Shown here piece after piece: positions 44,818-54,246 of a DNA stretch of 64,000 nt. The translations under genes were made by a program, and so were the position numbers. Position 1 is the stretch's first letter, and each line of letters begins with the position of its first letter. Where the stretch lies: the NCBI RefSeq assembly GCF_024626525.1, contig NZ_JANJGU010000003.1, forward strand, positions 62,001-126,000. The letters are read 5' to 3'. The stretch comes from Lederbergia panacisoli. Lineage in GTDB: Bacteria; Bacillota; Bacilli; Bacillales; Bacillaceae_C. The notes below the pieces were generated by a model. That model ran no database searches. It saw only the letters and a list, made by a program, of their open reading frames with translations, and was not told the DNA's origin.

Positions 44818-45723
44818 ATGACATATATAATTGGTATTGATGCTGGTGGGACGAAGACAACGGGACTGATATTGGATGCCCAACAGAATATTGTATTTCA
44901 AATTGAAACGGGTTACGGAAATCCAAATGTAAATTTTAAAGAGGCGTTAGACAATGTTTGGGGAGCGGTGGCTGCTTGTCTGAATAGTCAATACGGCAAA
45001 GATTGTGAAGCCATTGTAGCGGGAGTTGCAGGTATTGAAGCAGAAGGGAATCGTAAGCGTTTTAAAGAGTTTTTCTCCGATAAAACGAAAATACCAGCTA
45101 TTTTTGTAAATGATGCTGTTCTCGCTTACCACGCTCTATTGAATGATCAAAATGGCATTTTGACGATTGCGGGTACCGGGTCCATTTCTTATGGTAGAAA
45201 TGAAGAAAAAGAAGGCTACTCTGGTGGTTGGGGCCATATTCTAGGTGACTTTGGAAGTGCATATGATATTGCGATTCAAGTTTTTCGCCAAATAACGAAA
45301 GAAGCTGATCAAGGATTGCCGTATTCCCCACTTTCGCAAGCATTGATACAGGAGCTGGGCATTACTTCAGCAGATGGATTAAAAGGTTTTATATACAACG
45401 CTACTAAAGGGGAAATAGCTTCTATATCGTCATTTATTTTTGCAGAGGCGCAGAATGGAAATAAAGAAGCTCAACGTTTTTTCCGTAACGCTGGAGTTCA
45501 ATTGGGCAATCAAACTTTTTCGCTTTTTAAGAAATTGGAACTAGATGGCCCTTTAAAAGTTGGATGCAAAGGCTCTTTATTAGAAAAAAATCCATACGTC
45601 AAAGAGAAATTCGAATCTCATCTTCAAAAACTTATAGGGGATGTAGAATTCATAAGAAATGAAGTCACTCCCGCCGTTGGAGCTTTGTCTGTAGCACTTT
45701 TATATTTAAAAAAGGGGGCATAG
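44818..45723 (+). CDS. BadF/BcrA-fold sugar kinase (MurNAc/GlcNAc kinase MurK-like)
   Basis: The 301-residue ASKHA-fold protein has a phosphate loop IGIDAGGTKTTG at the N-terminus and GILTIAGTGSISYG plus GDFGSAYDIAIQ in the middle, as in GlcNAc and MurNAc kinases. It would phosphorylate the free amino sugar at O6, feeding MurQ or a deacetylase. ATG 44818 is used, since the ATG at 44812 touches the GGGGG site. The stop is 1 bp before anmK, so they form an operon. Substrate assignment follows from context and is not proven. Confidence 0.82.
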   Translation: MTYIIGIDAGGTKTTGLILDAQQNIVFQIETGYGNPNVNFKEALDNVWGAVAACLNSQYGKDCEAIVAGVAGIEAEGNRKRFKEFFSDKTKIPAIFVNDAVLAYHALLNDQNGILTIAGTGSISYGRNEEKEGYSGGWGHILGDFGSAYDIAIQVFRQITKEADQGLPYSPLSQALIQELGITSADGLKGFIYNATKGEIASISSFIFAEAQNGNKEAQRFFRNAGVQLGNQTFSLFKKLELDGPLKVGCKGSLLEKNPYVKEKFESHLQKLIGDVEFIRNEVTPAVGALSVALLYLKKGA

Positions 45724-45724
45724 C

Positions 45725-46900
45725 ATGGGGAAATTCGCTGTCGGTTTAATGTCGGGGACTTCTGTTGACGGAATTGATGCTGCATTAGTGAAATTGAATG
45801 GCTTTGGTGTACATACAAAAGTTGATTTAGTCTCATTTTTTACTGTGCCATTTGCTTTTGATGTTAGGGATGAAATATTACGCAGCATGGATTTAGATAC
45901 ATCGAATTCAGCACTCATATGCAGCTTACATTTCAAACTAGGCTATTTATTTGCGGATGCTGTAAAAATGGTATGCAAGAAAGCAAAAGTTCCGTTAAGT
46001 AAAATAGATTTCATCGCTTCTCACGGGCAGACGATTTATCATTTACCACAACAAGATGGCCAGCTTGCTAAATCAACATTGCAAATTGCTGAGCCTGCTG
46101 TTATCGCCTACGAGACTGGTATCACAGTCATTTCGAATTTTCGTTCGATGGATATGGCAGCTGGTGGGGAAGGGGCACCACTTGTTCCTTATGCAGATTT
46201 TTTACTATATAGGAGTGATTCAAGGGGGCGTGCATTGCAAAACATTGGCGGCATCGGCAATGTAACAGTGCTCCCAAAACAATGCACGTTGGATGACCTT
46301 ATTGCCTTTGATACGGGGCCCGGTAATATGATTATCGATGAACTATGTAAAATCTTGAAGGGGAAACCTTTCGATAAAGCAGGGAAATGGGCTTCTCAAG
46401 GAATTGTCCATAAAGAAATGGCACAATCTTGGCTGACAATGGATTATTTCAAAATGGCACCGCCAAAATCAACGGGGCGTGAATTATTCGGTATACAATT
46501 TACAAAGCAATTACTTCAGTCATGCGGTGATTTACCTGCTGAGGATCTAATTGCAACAGCTACGTATTTTACTGCACTCTCGATTGCGGAATCGTATAAA
46601 CAGTTTGTATTTCCTAAAGCTCATATCGATGAAATGATTATTGGAGGCGGCGGTGGATTTAACGAAACATTAATCCAAATGATTAGGAGTCTTTTACCGA
46701 ATATCACTGTATTAACTCAAGAAGACATGGGCTTTTCGTCTGAAGCAAAGGAAGCGATTGCATTCGCCATCTTAGGCAATGAAACTATGAATGGTAGACA
46801 ATCCAATGTTCCTAAGGCAACCGGTGCGGATGGCGCAGTCATTCTTGGTTCTATCACACTCCCGCCTAATGGAAGAATGAATTTTGGAGGAAATGTATGA
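45725..46900 (+). CDS. anmK: Anhydro-N-acetylmuramic acid kinase AnmK
   Basis: The 391-residue product has the N-terminal signature GLMSGTSVDGIDAALV, the catalytic Asp region FDTGPGNMIIDEL and the C-terminal IGGGGGFNETLIQM. AnmK hydrolyses the 1,6-anhydro ring and phosphorylates, making MurNAc-6-P for MurQ. AnhydroMurNAc arises from lytic transglycosylases, so its presence implies transglycosylase products are salvaged. The stop overlaps the next gene by 4 bp. Confidence 0.96.
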   Translation: MGKFAVGLMSGTSVDGIDAALVKLNGFGVHTKVDLVSFFTVPFAFDVRDEILRSMDLDTSNSALICSLHFKLGYLFADAVKMVCKKAKVPLSKIDFIASHGQTIYHLPQQDGQLAKSTLQIAEPAVIAYETGITVISNFRSMDMAAGGEGAPLVPYADFLLYRSDSRGRALQNIGGIGNVTVLPKQCTLDDLIAFDTGPGNMIIDELCKILKGKPFDKAGKWASQGIVHKEMAQSWLTMDYFKMAPPKSTGRELFGIQFTKQLLQSCGDLPAEDLIATATYFTALSIAESYKQFVFPKAHIDEMIIGGGGGFNETLIQMIRSLLPNITVLTQEDMGFSSEAKEAIAFAILGNETMNGRQSNVPKATGADGAVILGSITLPPNGRMNFGGNV

Positions 46901-47850
46901 AGATTATTCCACTTAATAATAATAGAATTAATGATTTAATAGATTTATGGAACAAGGAATTTTCCAAAGAGTTTCCGATGCGGAGAGAGTTGTTTATACA
47001 AAATAGCTTTGAAGATGAAAATGTGTTTCTTCCAGGATCATGGATGGCAGTGGATGAGGATAACCATGTTATTGGTTTTATCATCAGTAAGCGCTGGCAA
47101 GATCCAATGCCTGTTCCGATGCCCGCTGATGTTGGCTGGATTCAAGTTTTGCTAGTCAGTAAAGAGGAGCGAAATAAAGGAATAGGTTCACTGTTATTAG
47201 AAAAGGCTGAAATGGCATTAAAGGCGGATGGAGCAACAGAAATCCAACTTGGCGGAGATCCATTGCACTATTTTCCGAGTGTGCCAGCTGAATATGAAAA
47301 AAGTTCCGAGTGGTTTGAACATAGAGGCTACGAATACTTAGGGAGTGAATATGATTTACTCGCAAATTATGATTCAACAGCGGAATCAGAAATGCCTAAC
47401 CTCGACGGAATAGAAATAGAGATTTTAACATTAAAGGATAAAGACGAAATGTTAAAATTTATGAACCGGGTCTTTCCGGGAAGATGGGAGTATGAAACGA
47501 TTCGTTATTTTCAAAAGGGTGGTACCGGGAGAGAATTTGTCGTTTTAAAGAAAGCGGGAAAAATCATAGGTTCTTGCCGAATAAGTGATGAACATTCTTC
47601 GGTCATTTATAACAATGTGTACTGGTCCCCGTTGTTTTCCGAACCCCTCGGTGGCATTGGATCTGTAGGAATAGATTCAACGGAGCGAGGAAATGGCTAT
47701 GGATTGACCGCCGTATTGGCAGGTATTTCGATATTGCGGAGTCGCGGAATCAATAAAATTGTAATTGATTGGACTACCATCGTTGATTTCTATGGGAAAA
47801 TGGGTTATCAAATTTGGAAGGAATACCGGAAATATCGAAAACAACTATAA
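46897..47850 (+). CDS. Double-GNAT acetyltransferase (first of two)
   Basis: The 317-residue product has two GNAT domains in tandem. The first (about 1-155) has acetyl-CoA loop VSKEERNKGIGSLLLEKAE, and the second (about 165-310) has the loop region DSTERGNGYGLTAVLAG. A second protein of identical length and domain order is encoded at 59948. It may acetylate an amino sugar or peptide in the pathway (inference). ATGA overlap with anmK. Confidence 0.83.
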   Translation: MKIIPLNNNRINDLIDLWNKEFSKEFPMRRELFIQNSFEDENVFLPGSWMAVDEDNHVIGFIISKRWQDPMPVPMPADVGWIQVLLVSKEERNKGIGSLLLEKAEMALKADGATEIQLGGDPLHYFPSVPAEYEKSSEWFEHRGYEYLGSEYDLLANYDSTAESEMPNLDGIEIEILTLKDKDEMLKFMNRVFPGRWEYETIRYFQKGGTGREFVVLKKAGKIIGSCRISDEHSSVIYNNVYWSPLFSEPLGGIGSVGIDSTERGNGYGLTAVLAGISILRSRGINKIVIDWTTIVDFYGKMGYQIWKEYRKYRKQL

Positions 47851-47865
47851 AGGGGGGCGTTGAAG

Positions 47866-48909
47866 ATGAAAGAAAGAGTCATCCATTTTTTGCAAAAAGA
47901 AATAGATTTAGAGAATATCCCCGGCGCTGCCATTTACATTTCTTATAAAGGAACTCCTATTTTAAAAGAGGTTATCGGTAATCGAACTCTCACTCCTACA
48001 AAAGAACTGATGCAAATGGATACTGTGTTTGATCTTGCATCATTAACAAAAAAAGTGACAACGATGACAGCATCGTTACAATTACTGGACAAAGGTGAGA
48101 TACGACTGGATGACCCTGTTTCGTACTTTTTTCCTGAGTTCAATGAAAACGGAAAAGCTGAGGTAAGGATACGTCATTTGCTTACACACACTTCTGGTTT
48201 GCCTGCACACAAGCCATTTTATGAAGAGGAATTAAAAACAGCACAAATCATTGAGAAGATATGTGCCGAAAAGCTTGAAAATCCAGTCGGGCAAAAAGTA
48301 GTTTATAGTGATTTAGGCTTTATATTACTGGCCTCATTAATTGAAAAAGTAGTAGATGCACCATTTGCCGAATATGTTTCAAAGGAGATTCTAGCTCCTT
48401 TGGAGATGCATGAAACAGGATTCAATCTTACCTTTAGCCGCGCGCGATTTGCCGCGACAGAATATAGTGAAAAACTCAATGATTACAAATATGGCATCGT
48501 TCATGACGAAAATGCAGAATCGATGGGTGGAGTGAGTGGCCACGCCGGATTATTTTCCACGTTGAAAGACTTAGCCAACTTTGCACATATGATTGAAAAC
48601 GGTGGAAGCTTTAAAGGAAAAAGGATAATTTCAACAGTCGCGTTAGACCTTTCGAAACAAAACTTCACCCCGTTTGATGAAGAGGGAAGAGGTTTAGGTT
48701 GGCAGATTCATAGTCCTAGATTGTCGTGTGGAGATTTATTTTCTTATTCTTCTTATGGGCATACCGGATTTACAGGTACGAGTATGTGGTTTGATCCAGA
48801 AATCCAACTCCACGTCATTTTATTAACAAATCGAGTACATGCCAAAAACCAGCAAGCGATTTTAAGGCTGAGACCAAGATTACATAATTTGATTCGGGCG
48901 CAGTTATAA
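47866..48909 (+). CDS. Serine hydrolase, AmiE-like (beta-lactamase fold) without signal peptide
   Basis: The 347-residue product has Ser59-Leu-Thr-Lys62 (SxxK), Tyr147-Ser-Asp149 in place of the usual YxN, and HTGFTGT near the end. The fold and the neighbours resemble B. subtilis AmiE (YbbE), the MurNAc-L-alanine amidase of the mur operon. AmiE is exported, whereas this protein begins with a hydrophilic MKERVIHFLQKEIDL helix and should stay in the cytosol. ATG 47866 is 8 nt after AGGGGGG, and the TTG at 47860 is too close to it. Confidence 0.82.
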   Translation: MKERVIHFLQKEIDLENIPGAAIYISYKGTPILKEVIGNRTLTPTKELMQMDTVFDLASLTKKVTTMTASLQLLDKGEIRLDDPVSYFFPEFNENGKAEVRIRHLLTHTSGLPAHKPFYEEELKTAQIIEKICAEKLENPVGQKVVYSDLGFILLASLIEKVVDAPFAEYVSKEILAPLEMHETGFNLTFSRARFAATEYSEKLNDYKYGIVHDENAESMGGVSGHAGLFSTLKDLANFAHMIENGGSFKGKRIISTVALDLSKQNFTPFDEEGRGLGWQIHSPRLSCGDLFSYSSYGHTGFTGTSMWFDPEIQLHVILLTNRVHAKNQQAILRLRPRLHNLIRAQL

Positions 48910-48921
48910 AGCATAAGGAAT

Positions 48922-48952
48922 CGGACCTCATTTTATGAGAGTCCGTTTTTTC
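48922..48952 (+). terminator. Intrinsic terminator after the first salvage operon
   Basis: CGGAC-CTCAT pairs with ATGAG-GTCCG, followed by TTTTTT. Confidence 0.85.
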
Positions 48953-48956
48953 CACT

Positions 48957-49100
48957 GGAATCTCATCAATCATATCGTAAATATCACCAATTAAACTCTA
49001 GATTCCAACAATCATAAAGGCAATCTCATCAATCATGCCGGAAGTTTCATCAATTATGCCAGTAATCTCATCAATCCAATCAGAAGTTCGAACAATATCC
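48957..49100 (+). repeat. Degenerate short tandem repeat
   Basis: About seven imperfect units of 20-23 bp carry AATCTCATCAATCAT-like cores (clearest at 48957, 49022 and 49063). Spacing is irregular. No coding potential. Confidence 0.6.
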
Positions 49101-49196
49101 TGAAGTTATCCCCTATTTAAATCCGAAGTCTTATAAGAAAAAGTCATCCTCATTCCACCGCGCTAGTGAAAAAGTTAACTTTTCCCTGTTTCATGT

Positions 49197-49202
49197 ATAA
49201 TA
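49197..49202 (+). promoter_or_regulatory. -10 element of the ROK regulator gene
   Basis: A perfect TATAAT lies 35 bp upstream of the regulator start. The -35 (around TTAACT, 49176) is poor. Its position downstream of the long-frame ATG at 49166 rules that ATG out. Confidence 0.6.
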
Positions 49203-49237
49203 GAAAACAAATAACGAAGATGTCGAAGGTGTGTCAT

Positions 49238-50362
49238 ATGAAAATCAGAGGCAATCAACAAATGCTAAGGGAAATTAATAAGTCCCTTTTATTAAACCTT
49301 ATATATCTCCACGGACCTATTTCAAGAGTAGAGCTGGCGAGGCTAACGAAACTTAGTCCAACAACGGTTTCCGTTTTAGTGGAAGAGACCATCAAAGAAG
49401 GAATTATTCACGAAACGGGTACAACTGGTTCCGGGGTTGGCCGGAAAATGACGATGCTGAATATCAATGCGGAAAATGGATATGTGATTGGCATTGACTT
49501 ATCAAGGGAATCTTCGCGTTTTATGATGCTTAATTTACGGGGAGACATCGTCCGAACAGAAACGATGGATTGCTTTATTGGAGAAGATGCTCTTCGTGAA
49601 AAGTTACCGCTGGCGATTGATCATTTTCTTAATCAGCAAAACATTAATCATGATTTTATAAAATGGATGGGGCTTGCAGTGCCCGGAATTATAGATGAAG
49701 AACAAAAAACAATTATAGGATCAAAGTATTTAAAAGTTCGAAACTTCCCAATAAAAACAAATCTGAGTGAGCGGTTTAATATTCCTATTCATATCGTAAA
49801 TGATATTGAAGCTGCTGGATTTGCTGAACGTTTTAGTGGCGCGGCGAAAGGAAAAAGTACAATTGTTTATATATTAATCGATTATGGCACAGGGGCAGGC
49901 TTCGTCATGAATAATCAAATCTATCGGGGGGCAACGAGCCAGGCTGGAAGAATTGGAGATTTTCATCCATACGGAATCGATGCATTATATCAAAGGCTAA
50001 TAGTAGACTATCAAGATAAATTGATCGAAGGCGATAAAGAAGCGACAATTGAGAAATTTACTCAACTTGCACTAGATGGAATTGAGCCATACACGGAAGA
50101 TATGAATTCAATCATTCATAAAGTTGCTAAATATTGCGGAAATGTTATTCAATTATTAAACCCGGAACAATTAATACTGAGTGGATGGATTGCTGCAAAC
50201 GAAATGCTTGCTAAGCGTTTGACAGAATTAATCCATGAATATGAAGATGGTTCAGAAAATCCAACACCGGTAAATACATCCCATTGGAAAGATGAGGGAC
50301 CTGCAATCGGCGCTGCTACATTAGGTTTATATGAAATGTTTAAAACAAAAACGGTCCGCTAA
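49238..50362 (+). CDS. ROK-family transcriptional regulator (NagC/XylR type) without zinc motif
   Basis: The 374-residue product has a winged helix at the N-terminus (NLIYLHGPISRVELARLTKL then PTTVSVLVEETI) and a ROK sugar-binding domain with VIGIDLSRESSR and VNDIEAAGFAE. The usual ROK zinc motif CxCGxxGC and the GExGH sugar-contact segment are replaced by GRIGDFHPYGID, so ligand binding must differ. ATG 49238 lies 6 nt after AAGGTG. It is divergent in role but on the same strand, 127 bp before the operon it probably represses, whose promoter carries a perfect 12-bp inverted repeat. Confidence 0.86.
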   Translation: MKIRGNQQMLREINKSLLLNLIYLHGPISRVELARLTKLSPTTVSVLVEETIKEGIIHETGTTGSGVGRKMTMLNINAENGYVIGIDLSRESSRFMMLNLRGDIVRTETMDCFIGEDALREKLPLAIDHFLNQQNINHDFIKWMGLAVPGIIDEEQKTIIGSKYLKVRNFPIKTNLSERFNIPIHIVNDIEAAGFAERFSGAAKGKSTIVYILIDYGTGAGFVMNNQIYRGATSQAGRIGDFHPYGIDALYQRLIVDYQDKLIEGDKEATIEKFTQLALDGIEPYTEDMNSIIHKVAKYCGNVIQLLNPEQLILSGWIAANEMLAKRLTELIHEYEDGSENPTPVNTSHWKDEGPAIGAATLGLYEMFKTKTVR

Positions 50363-50399
50363 ATCTCACGAATTAAGTTTTAAAAAAACTCGTAATATA

Positions 50400-50463
50400 T
50401 TGATTAATTAGACCGTAATGTTATAATATGATTAATTATTTCATCCACTGGAATAATTAATCA
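50400..50463 (+). promoter_or_regulatory. Promoter with ROK-type operator
   Basis: TTGATT (50400-50405), 16 nt, TATAAT (50422-50427). Directly after it is a perfect inverted repeat, TGATTAATTATT (50429-50440) and AATAATTAATCA (50452-50463), separated by 11 nt. Repressor bound there would cover the start site. NagC and XylR sites are likewise A/T-rich long dyads. Confidence 0.72.
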
Positions 50464-50489
50464 AACTACTCTAGAGGAGGTTTTTTATA

Positions 50490-51296
50490 GTGAAGATTTC
50501 GATTGGCGGCTACTCATTCTTCAACACGTTTCTAGAAGGGAAAATGGATATTTTCGGGTACTTGGAGTCAGTAAAATATCGTTACGGATTAGACACAGTG
50601 GATATTTGGAACGGACAATTTACGATAGGTGAACCTGATATCTCAAGGGTTCCGGATGAAGAGTTTTTGAAAAAGGTACGCGAGGCAATGGACGAAAAGG
50701 GGCTGACATTAATCAACTATGCTATAGATGGTGCGCATATTTGGGATGCAGATCCGGACAAGCGTGAACAACTTTATCAAAATGCTTTAGGTCATCTTAA
50801 TGCGGCCGAAATTCTCGGAGCTAAAACAGTACGTATCGATACAGGTGGTTTTTTTGGCAATAATCCTGATTTTGATATGAGCATGACTGATGAACAGCTT
50901 GAATATATCGTCAAACGATACAGGGAGTATTGTGAGCGCGGAGCACAGCACGGTTATACGGTTGGACCTGAAAACCATATTGGGCCTTCCTTAAGCCCTG
51001 TTCAAATGAAAAAGATTGCTGAAGCTGTTGACCATCCTAACTTCGGAATCCTCCTACATATTGGCAGATGGAAAGAAGAGGCTGAAAAGGGCGATGAAAT
51101 GGTGGCGCCATGGGTTAGTCACACTCATTTTGATTCAAGAACTGCCGTAACGGAAGATGCACAAGATAAAATTCGTATGCTTCAAGAAAATGGCTTTGAT
51201 GGCTATTGGGGAATTGAATATAATGCCGATAAAAATCAATACATTGAAATTGAATGGATTTTAGGGACAGTAAAACGTCTTTTAGCTACATTATAA
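50490..51296 (+). CDS. Xylose-isomerase-like TIM barrel (sugar phosphate isomerase/epimerase)
   Basis: The 268-residue AP-endonuclease-2-fold TIM barrel begins MKISIGGYSFFNTFLEGK and has metal-site segments in VGPENHIGPSLSP, HIGRWKEEA and WGIEYNA. Members isomerise, epimerise or eliminate from keto-sugars, often with a Gfo/Idh partner like the next gene. The GTG start is 9 nt after GAGGAGG. First gene of the ROK-controlled operon. Confidence 0.85.
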   Translation: MKISIGGYSFFNTFLEGKMDIFGYLESVKYRYGLDTVDIWNGQFTIGEPDISRVPDEEFLKKVREAMDEKGLTLINYAIDGAHIWDADPDKREQLYQNALGHLNAAEILGAKTVRIDTGGFFGNNPDFDMSMTDEQLEYIVKRYREYCERGAQHGYTVGPENHIGPSLSPVQMKKIAEAVDHPNFGILLHIGRWKEEAEKGDEMVAPWVSHTHFDSRTAVTEDAQDKIRMLQENGFDGYWGIEYNADKNQYIEIEWILGTVKRLLATL

Positions 51297-51328
51297 GTTT
51301 AATGGATTAATAGAATTGGAGGGATATG

Positions 51329-52453
51329 ATGAGAAAGATACGAATTGGAGTAATTGGTGTCGGACAAATTGGGAAATCACATTTAAATAATTATGCAAAT
51401 ATCCCAGATGCGGAGATTGTAGCCGTATGCGACGTGAATGAGCAAGAAGCAAGGAGAGTAGCGGAGCAGTACAATATCCCTAGCGTCTACACTGATTTTC
51501 GTGAACTGTTGAGTCGAGAAGATATTGAGGCAGTGGATGTGTGCTTACATAATAATTTCCATGCCCCAATGACGATTGCTGCATTAGAAGCAGGGAAACA
51601 TGTGTATTGCGAGAAGCCGATTGCGGGCACATATTATGACGGTAAGAGAATGGTGGAAGCTGCAAAAGAAACAGGTAAGATGCTCCATATTCAATTAGGC
51701 ACCCTTTATCGCAAAGAAACAAAGGCTGCCAAAGCGTTGATTGATGGGGGAAAACTAGGGAATATTTATCATGCGCGTTCAACAGGCTTTAGAAGAAGGA
51801 ATCGTCCGTTTGTTGATGGCTACGGTACAAAATTCTTTACGAAAAAAGAAACCGCTACCGGCGGCGCGCTTATTGATATGGGAGTCTACCATATTGCACA
51901 AATGCTCTATCTGCTAGACTTGCCAACGCCAACCCGCATTTCTGGAAAAGTGTATCAAGAGATGGACATGGATCCTAAAAGACGCGCGGAAAGTGATTTC
52001 GACGTTGAGGAGCTGGCATTAGGTTTTGTTAAATTCCAAAATAATCTCACGCTTGATATTATCGAATCTTGGTCTGTTCATTTAGGCGGATTTGAAGGGC
52101 CGAGCATTTTAGGTTCTAAAGGCGGTATTCGATTACCTGTATTTGGAGAAGGCAGCCAAAATCAATTTAGTTTCCACTCCACTGTTTGCGACATGGATAT
52201 GGATAGCACGGTCAACTTAGATTTACTCGATTATCGCTGGCATAATCTAAGGGAAAATGAGGACGCTTACGATTCATCGCAACATCATTGGATCGCCGCT
52301 CTTCAAGGTAGAGTAGAACTGTTGCCAACAGCACAAATTGCACTACAAACAATGCTGATCAGTGATGGAATCTATCTTTCTGATAAGCGTGGAGAAGAAG
52401 TGTCTGCTGAAGAGCTTGATACTTTGGCAACATCCACGTCCGTTACGATATAA
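51329..52453 (+). CDS. Gfo/Idh/MocA-family oxidoreductase
   Basis: The 374-residue product has a Rossmann loop GVGQIGKSH, the family EKP Lys motif (YCEKPIAG, about 90) and GGALIDMGVYHIAQML in the C-terminal domain. It is likely to oxidise or reduce a sugar carbon with NAD(P). It follows a TIM-barrel isomerase, a pairing seen in keto-sugar pathways. The second ATG (51329) fits the GGAGGG site better than 51326. It precedes a terminator-like hairpin. Confidence 0.88.
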   Translation: MRKIRIGVIGVGQIGKSHLNNYANIPDAEIVAVCDVNEQEARRVAEQYNIPSVYTDFRELLSREDIEAVDVCLHNNFHAPMTIAALEAGKHVYCEKPIAGTYYDGKRMVEAAKETGKMLHIQLGTLYRKETKAAKALIDGGKLGNIYHARSTGFRRRNRPFVDGYGTKFFTKKETATGGALIDMGVYHIAQMLYLLDLPTPTRISGKVYQEMDMDPKRRAESDFDVEELALGFVKFQNNLTLDIIESWSVHLGGFEGPSILGSKGGIRLPVFGEGSQNQFSFHSTVCDMDMDSTVNLDLLDYRWHNLRENEDAYDSSQHHWIAALQGRVELLPTAQIALQTMLISDGIYLSDKRGEEVSAEELDTLATSTSVTI

Positions 52454-52476
52454 AAATCATCTAAGACTTAAAAGTA

Positions 52477-52514
52477 GCCCTGAAATTATTGAAACATAAT
52501 TTTAGGGCAATTTT
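52477..52514 (+). terminator. Internal terminator-like hairpin
   Basis: GCCCT-AAATTAT pairs with ATAATTT-AGGGC around GAAAC, then AATTTT. It may end or weaken transcripts before the ROK kinase gene, or punctuate mRNA processing. Confidence 0.6.
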
Positions 52515-52539
52515 ATTAAGTTTGAAAGGTATTGGTCGT

Positions 52540-53484
52540 ATGAATCAAGCTGTGCTTGGGGTAGATGTTGGCGGAACAAATATACAAATAGGTCTTGTTA
52601 CTGAAACAGGGAAAATAGTTGCTAGCAAAAAATATCGAATGAATCGTTATTCCCAAGATGAAGCAATTGCCGCCATTATTGCCGCAATTGATGATTTTGT
52701 AAAAAGTGCAGACGAATTAAAAGCAATTGGAATCGGCTTAGTAGGACATATTAACCCCGAAAATGGAGTTTGGGAAAGTGCGATTAATATCCCGATAACA
52801 AAACCAGTCCCTCTTGCCCAACTAATATTGGAGAAAACGAAAGTACCCGTCTTTTTGGATAATGATGTCAATGCTGCTACATTAGCCGAGATGAAGTGGG
52901 GAATAGGGAAAGAAACAAAGAACTTTATTTATGTGAATGTAGGTACGGGAATTGCGATGGGAATGGTTGAAAACGCCAAGCTGATAAGGGGAATCACTAA
53001 TTATGCCGGGGAAGTAGGGCATATGTATATTGGCCGGCTAAGAGAAGGATTTGGAGATGGCTATTTAGAAACAATTTGTTCAGGTGGTGGGATGGTCAAA
53101 CAAGCCCTGAGCGGTTTTGAGGCTTACCCTGACTCCATTTTAGCTTCTTATCATGAAGACGGCCATTTGCATTCAGGTACTATTTTTCAAGCTGCAGAAA
53201 ATGGGGACAAACTAGCAACTATCATTGCGGACCAAGCAATTGAAGGATTGGGGATTGGATCAACGAATATCGTCAATCTATTTAATCCCGAGCATTTAGT
53301 TTTTGGCGGGGGCGTGTTTAATCATCTGCCATTATTAGAAAAAATCCGTCGGCACGTCGATGAAAACGCGCTCCCAGTCTCAAGGAATAGTTTAAAAAGC
53401 ATATCAATTACTTCCTTGAATCACAATGACATCGGATTACTTGGTGCTGCAAGTATTGCTTGGATGAATGAAAAGCGTTCATGA
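52540..53484 (+). CDS. ROK-family sugar kinase
   Basis: The 314-residue product has the ATP loop GVDVGGTNIQIGLV and the catalytic Asp in LDNDVNAATLAEM. GYAGEVGHMYIG keeps the GExGH sugar contacts, but the Cys zinc motif is absent (SGGG instead of CGxxGC). It is a probable glucosamine, GlcNAc or glucose kinase. Residue 18 of the long frame, ATG 52540, follows AAAGG by 10 nt and is taken as the start. It precedes nagB by 12 bp. Confidence 0.85.
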   Translation: MNQAVLGVDVGGTNIQIGLVTETGKIVASKKYRMNRYSQDEAIAAIIAAIDDFVKSADELKAIGIGLVGHINPENGVWESAINIPITKPVPLAQLILEKTKVPVFLDNDVNAATLAEMKWGIGKETKNFIYVNVGTGIAMGMVENAKLIRGITNYAGEVGHMYIGRLREGFGDGYLETICSGGGMVKQALSGFEAYPDSILASYHEDGHLHSGTIFQAAENGDKLATIIADQAIEGLGIGSTNIVNLFNPEHLVFGGGVFNHLPLLEKIRRHVDENALPVSRNSLKSISITSLNHNDIGLLGAASIAWMNEKRS

Positions 53485-53499
53485 GAAAGGCGGATAATG

Positions 53500-54234
53500 A
53501 TGGAAATCCTTATACTCGAAGAAAATAAATTTGACGACAAAGCCGCTGAAATCGCCTTAACGCAAATAAAAAACAAACCGAATTCCACGATTGGATTTGC
53601 GACAGGAAACACGACCGTCGGCTTTCACAAAAGACTTGCGGAAAAGTTATTAGATGAGAAAGTGGATATAAGCACGTTTTCCACTTTTAATCTAGATGAA
53701 TACGTTGGAGTTTCCAGTCAAAATCAATCAAGCTGTTATTATCGAATGGAAGAACAGTTTTTTAAACCTCTTAAACTACGAAAAGATCAAATTAATTTTT
53801 TGAATGACCTTTCTGAACATGAAGATCTACAACAAAGATGTATCCAATTTGATAAAAAGATTGAAGAGTGTGGGGGCATCGATATCCAATTTCTCGGAAT
53901 CGGTTTAAATGGACATATCGGTTTTAACGAACCAGGCACAGCCTTTGAAACAAATACACATGTAGTAGATATCGATTTAAATACTAGAGAATCAAAAATA
54001 TCTGTATTCGGTTCGTTGGACAATGTTCCGAAGCAAGGCGTTACGATGGGGATTAAATCAATAATGATGGCTCAGAAAATAGTATTACTCGCTAAAGGTG
54101 AAAGTAAGGCCGAGATTATTTTTAAATCATTAACAGGACCCGCTACGAAAGATATTCCGGCATCCGTTTTACAGCTTCACCCTAATCTTGTCGTCATCCT
54201 AGATAAAGCAGCCGCGCAAAAAATAAACCAATAA
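53500..54234 (+). CDS. nagB: Glucosamine-6-phosphate deaminase NagB
   Basis: The 244-residue product has the canonical Gram-positive NagB motifs GFATGNTT, FNLDEYVG, GIGLNGHIGFNEPGT and GVTMGIKSIM. It converts GlcN-6-P to fructose-6-P and ammonia, feeding glycolysis. This is the canonical copy, in contrast to the divergent one at 3147. It lies between the ROK kinase and a Gfo/Idh gene on one operon. No nagA precedes it. Confidence 0.95.
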   Translation: MEILILEENKFDDKAAEIALTQIKNKPNSTIGFATGNTTVGFHKRLAEKLLDEKVDISTFSTFNLDEYVGVSSQNQSSCYYRMEEQFFKPLKLRKDQINFLNDLSEHEDLQQRCIQFDKKIEECGGIDIQFLGIGLNGHIGFNEPGTAFETNTHVVDIDLNTRESKISVFGSLDNVPKQGVTMGIKSIMMAQKIVLLAKGESKAEIIFKSLTGPATKDIPASVLQLHPNLVVILDKAAAQKINQ

Positions 54235-54246
54235 TGGGGCGATACA

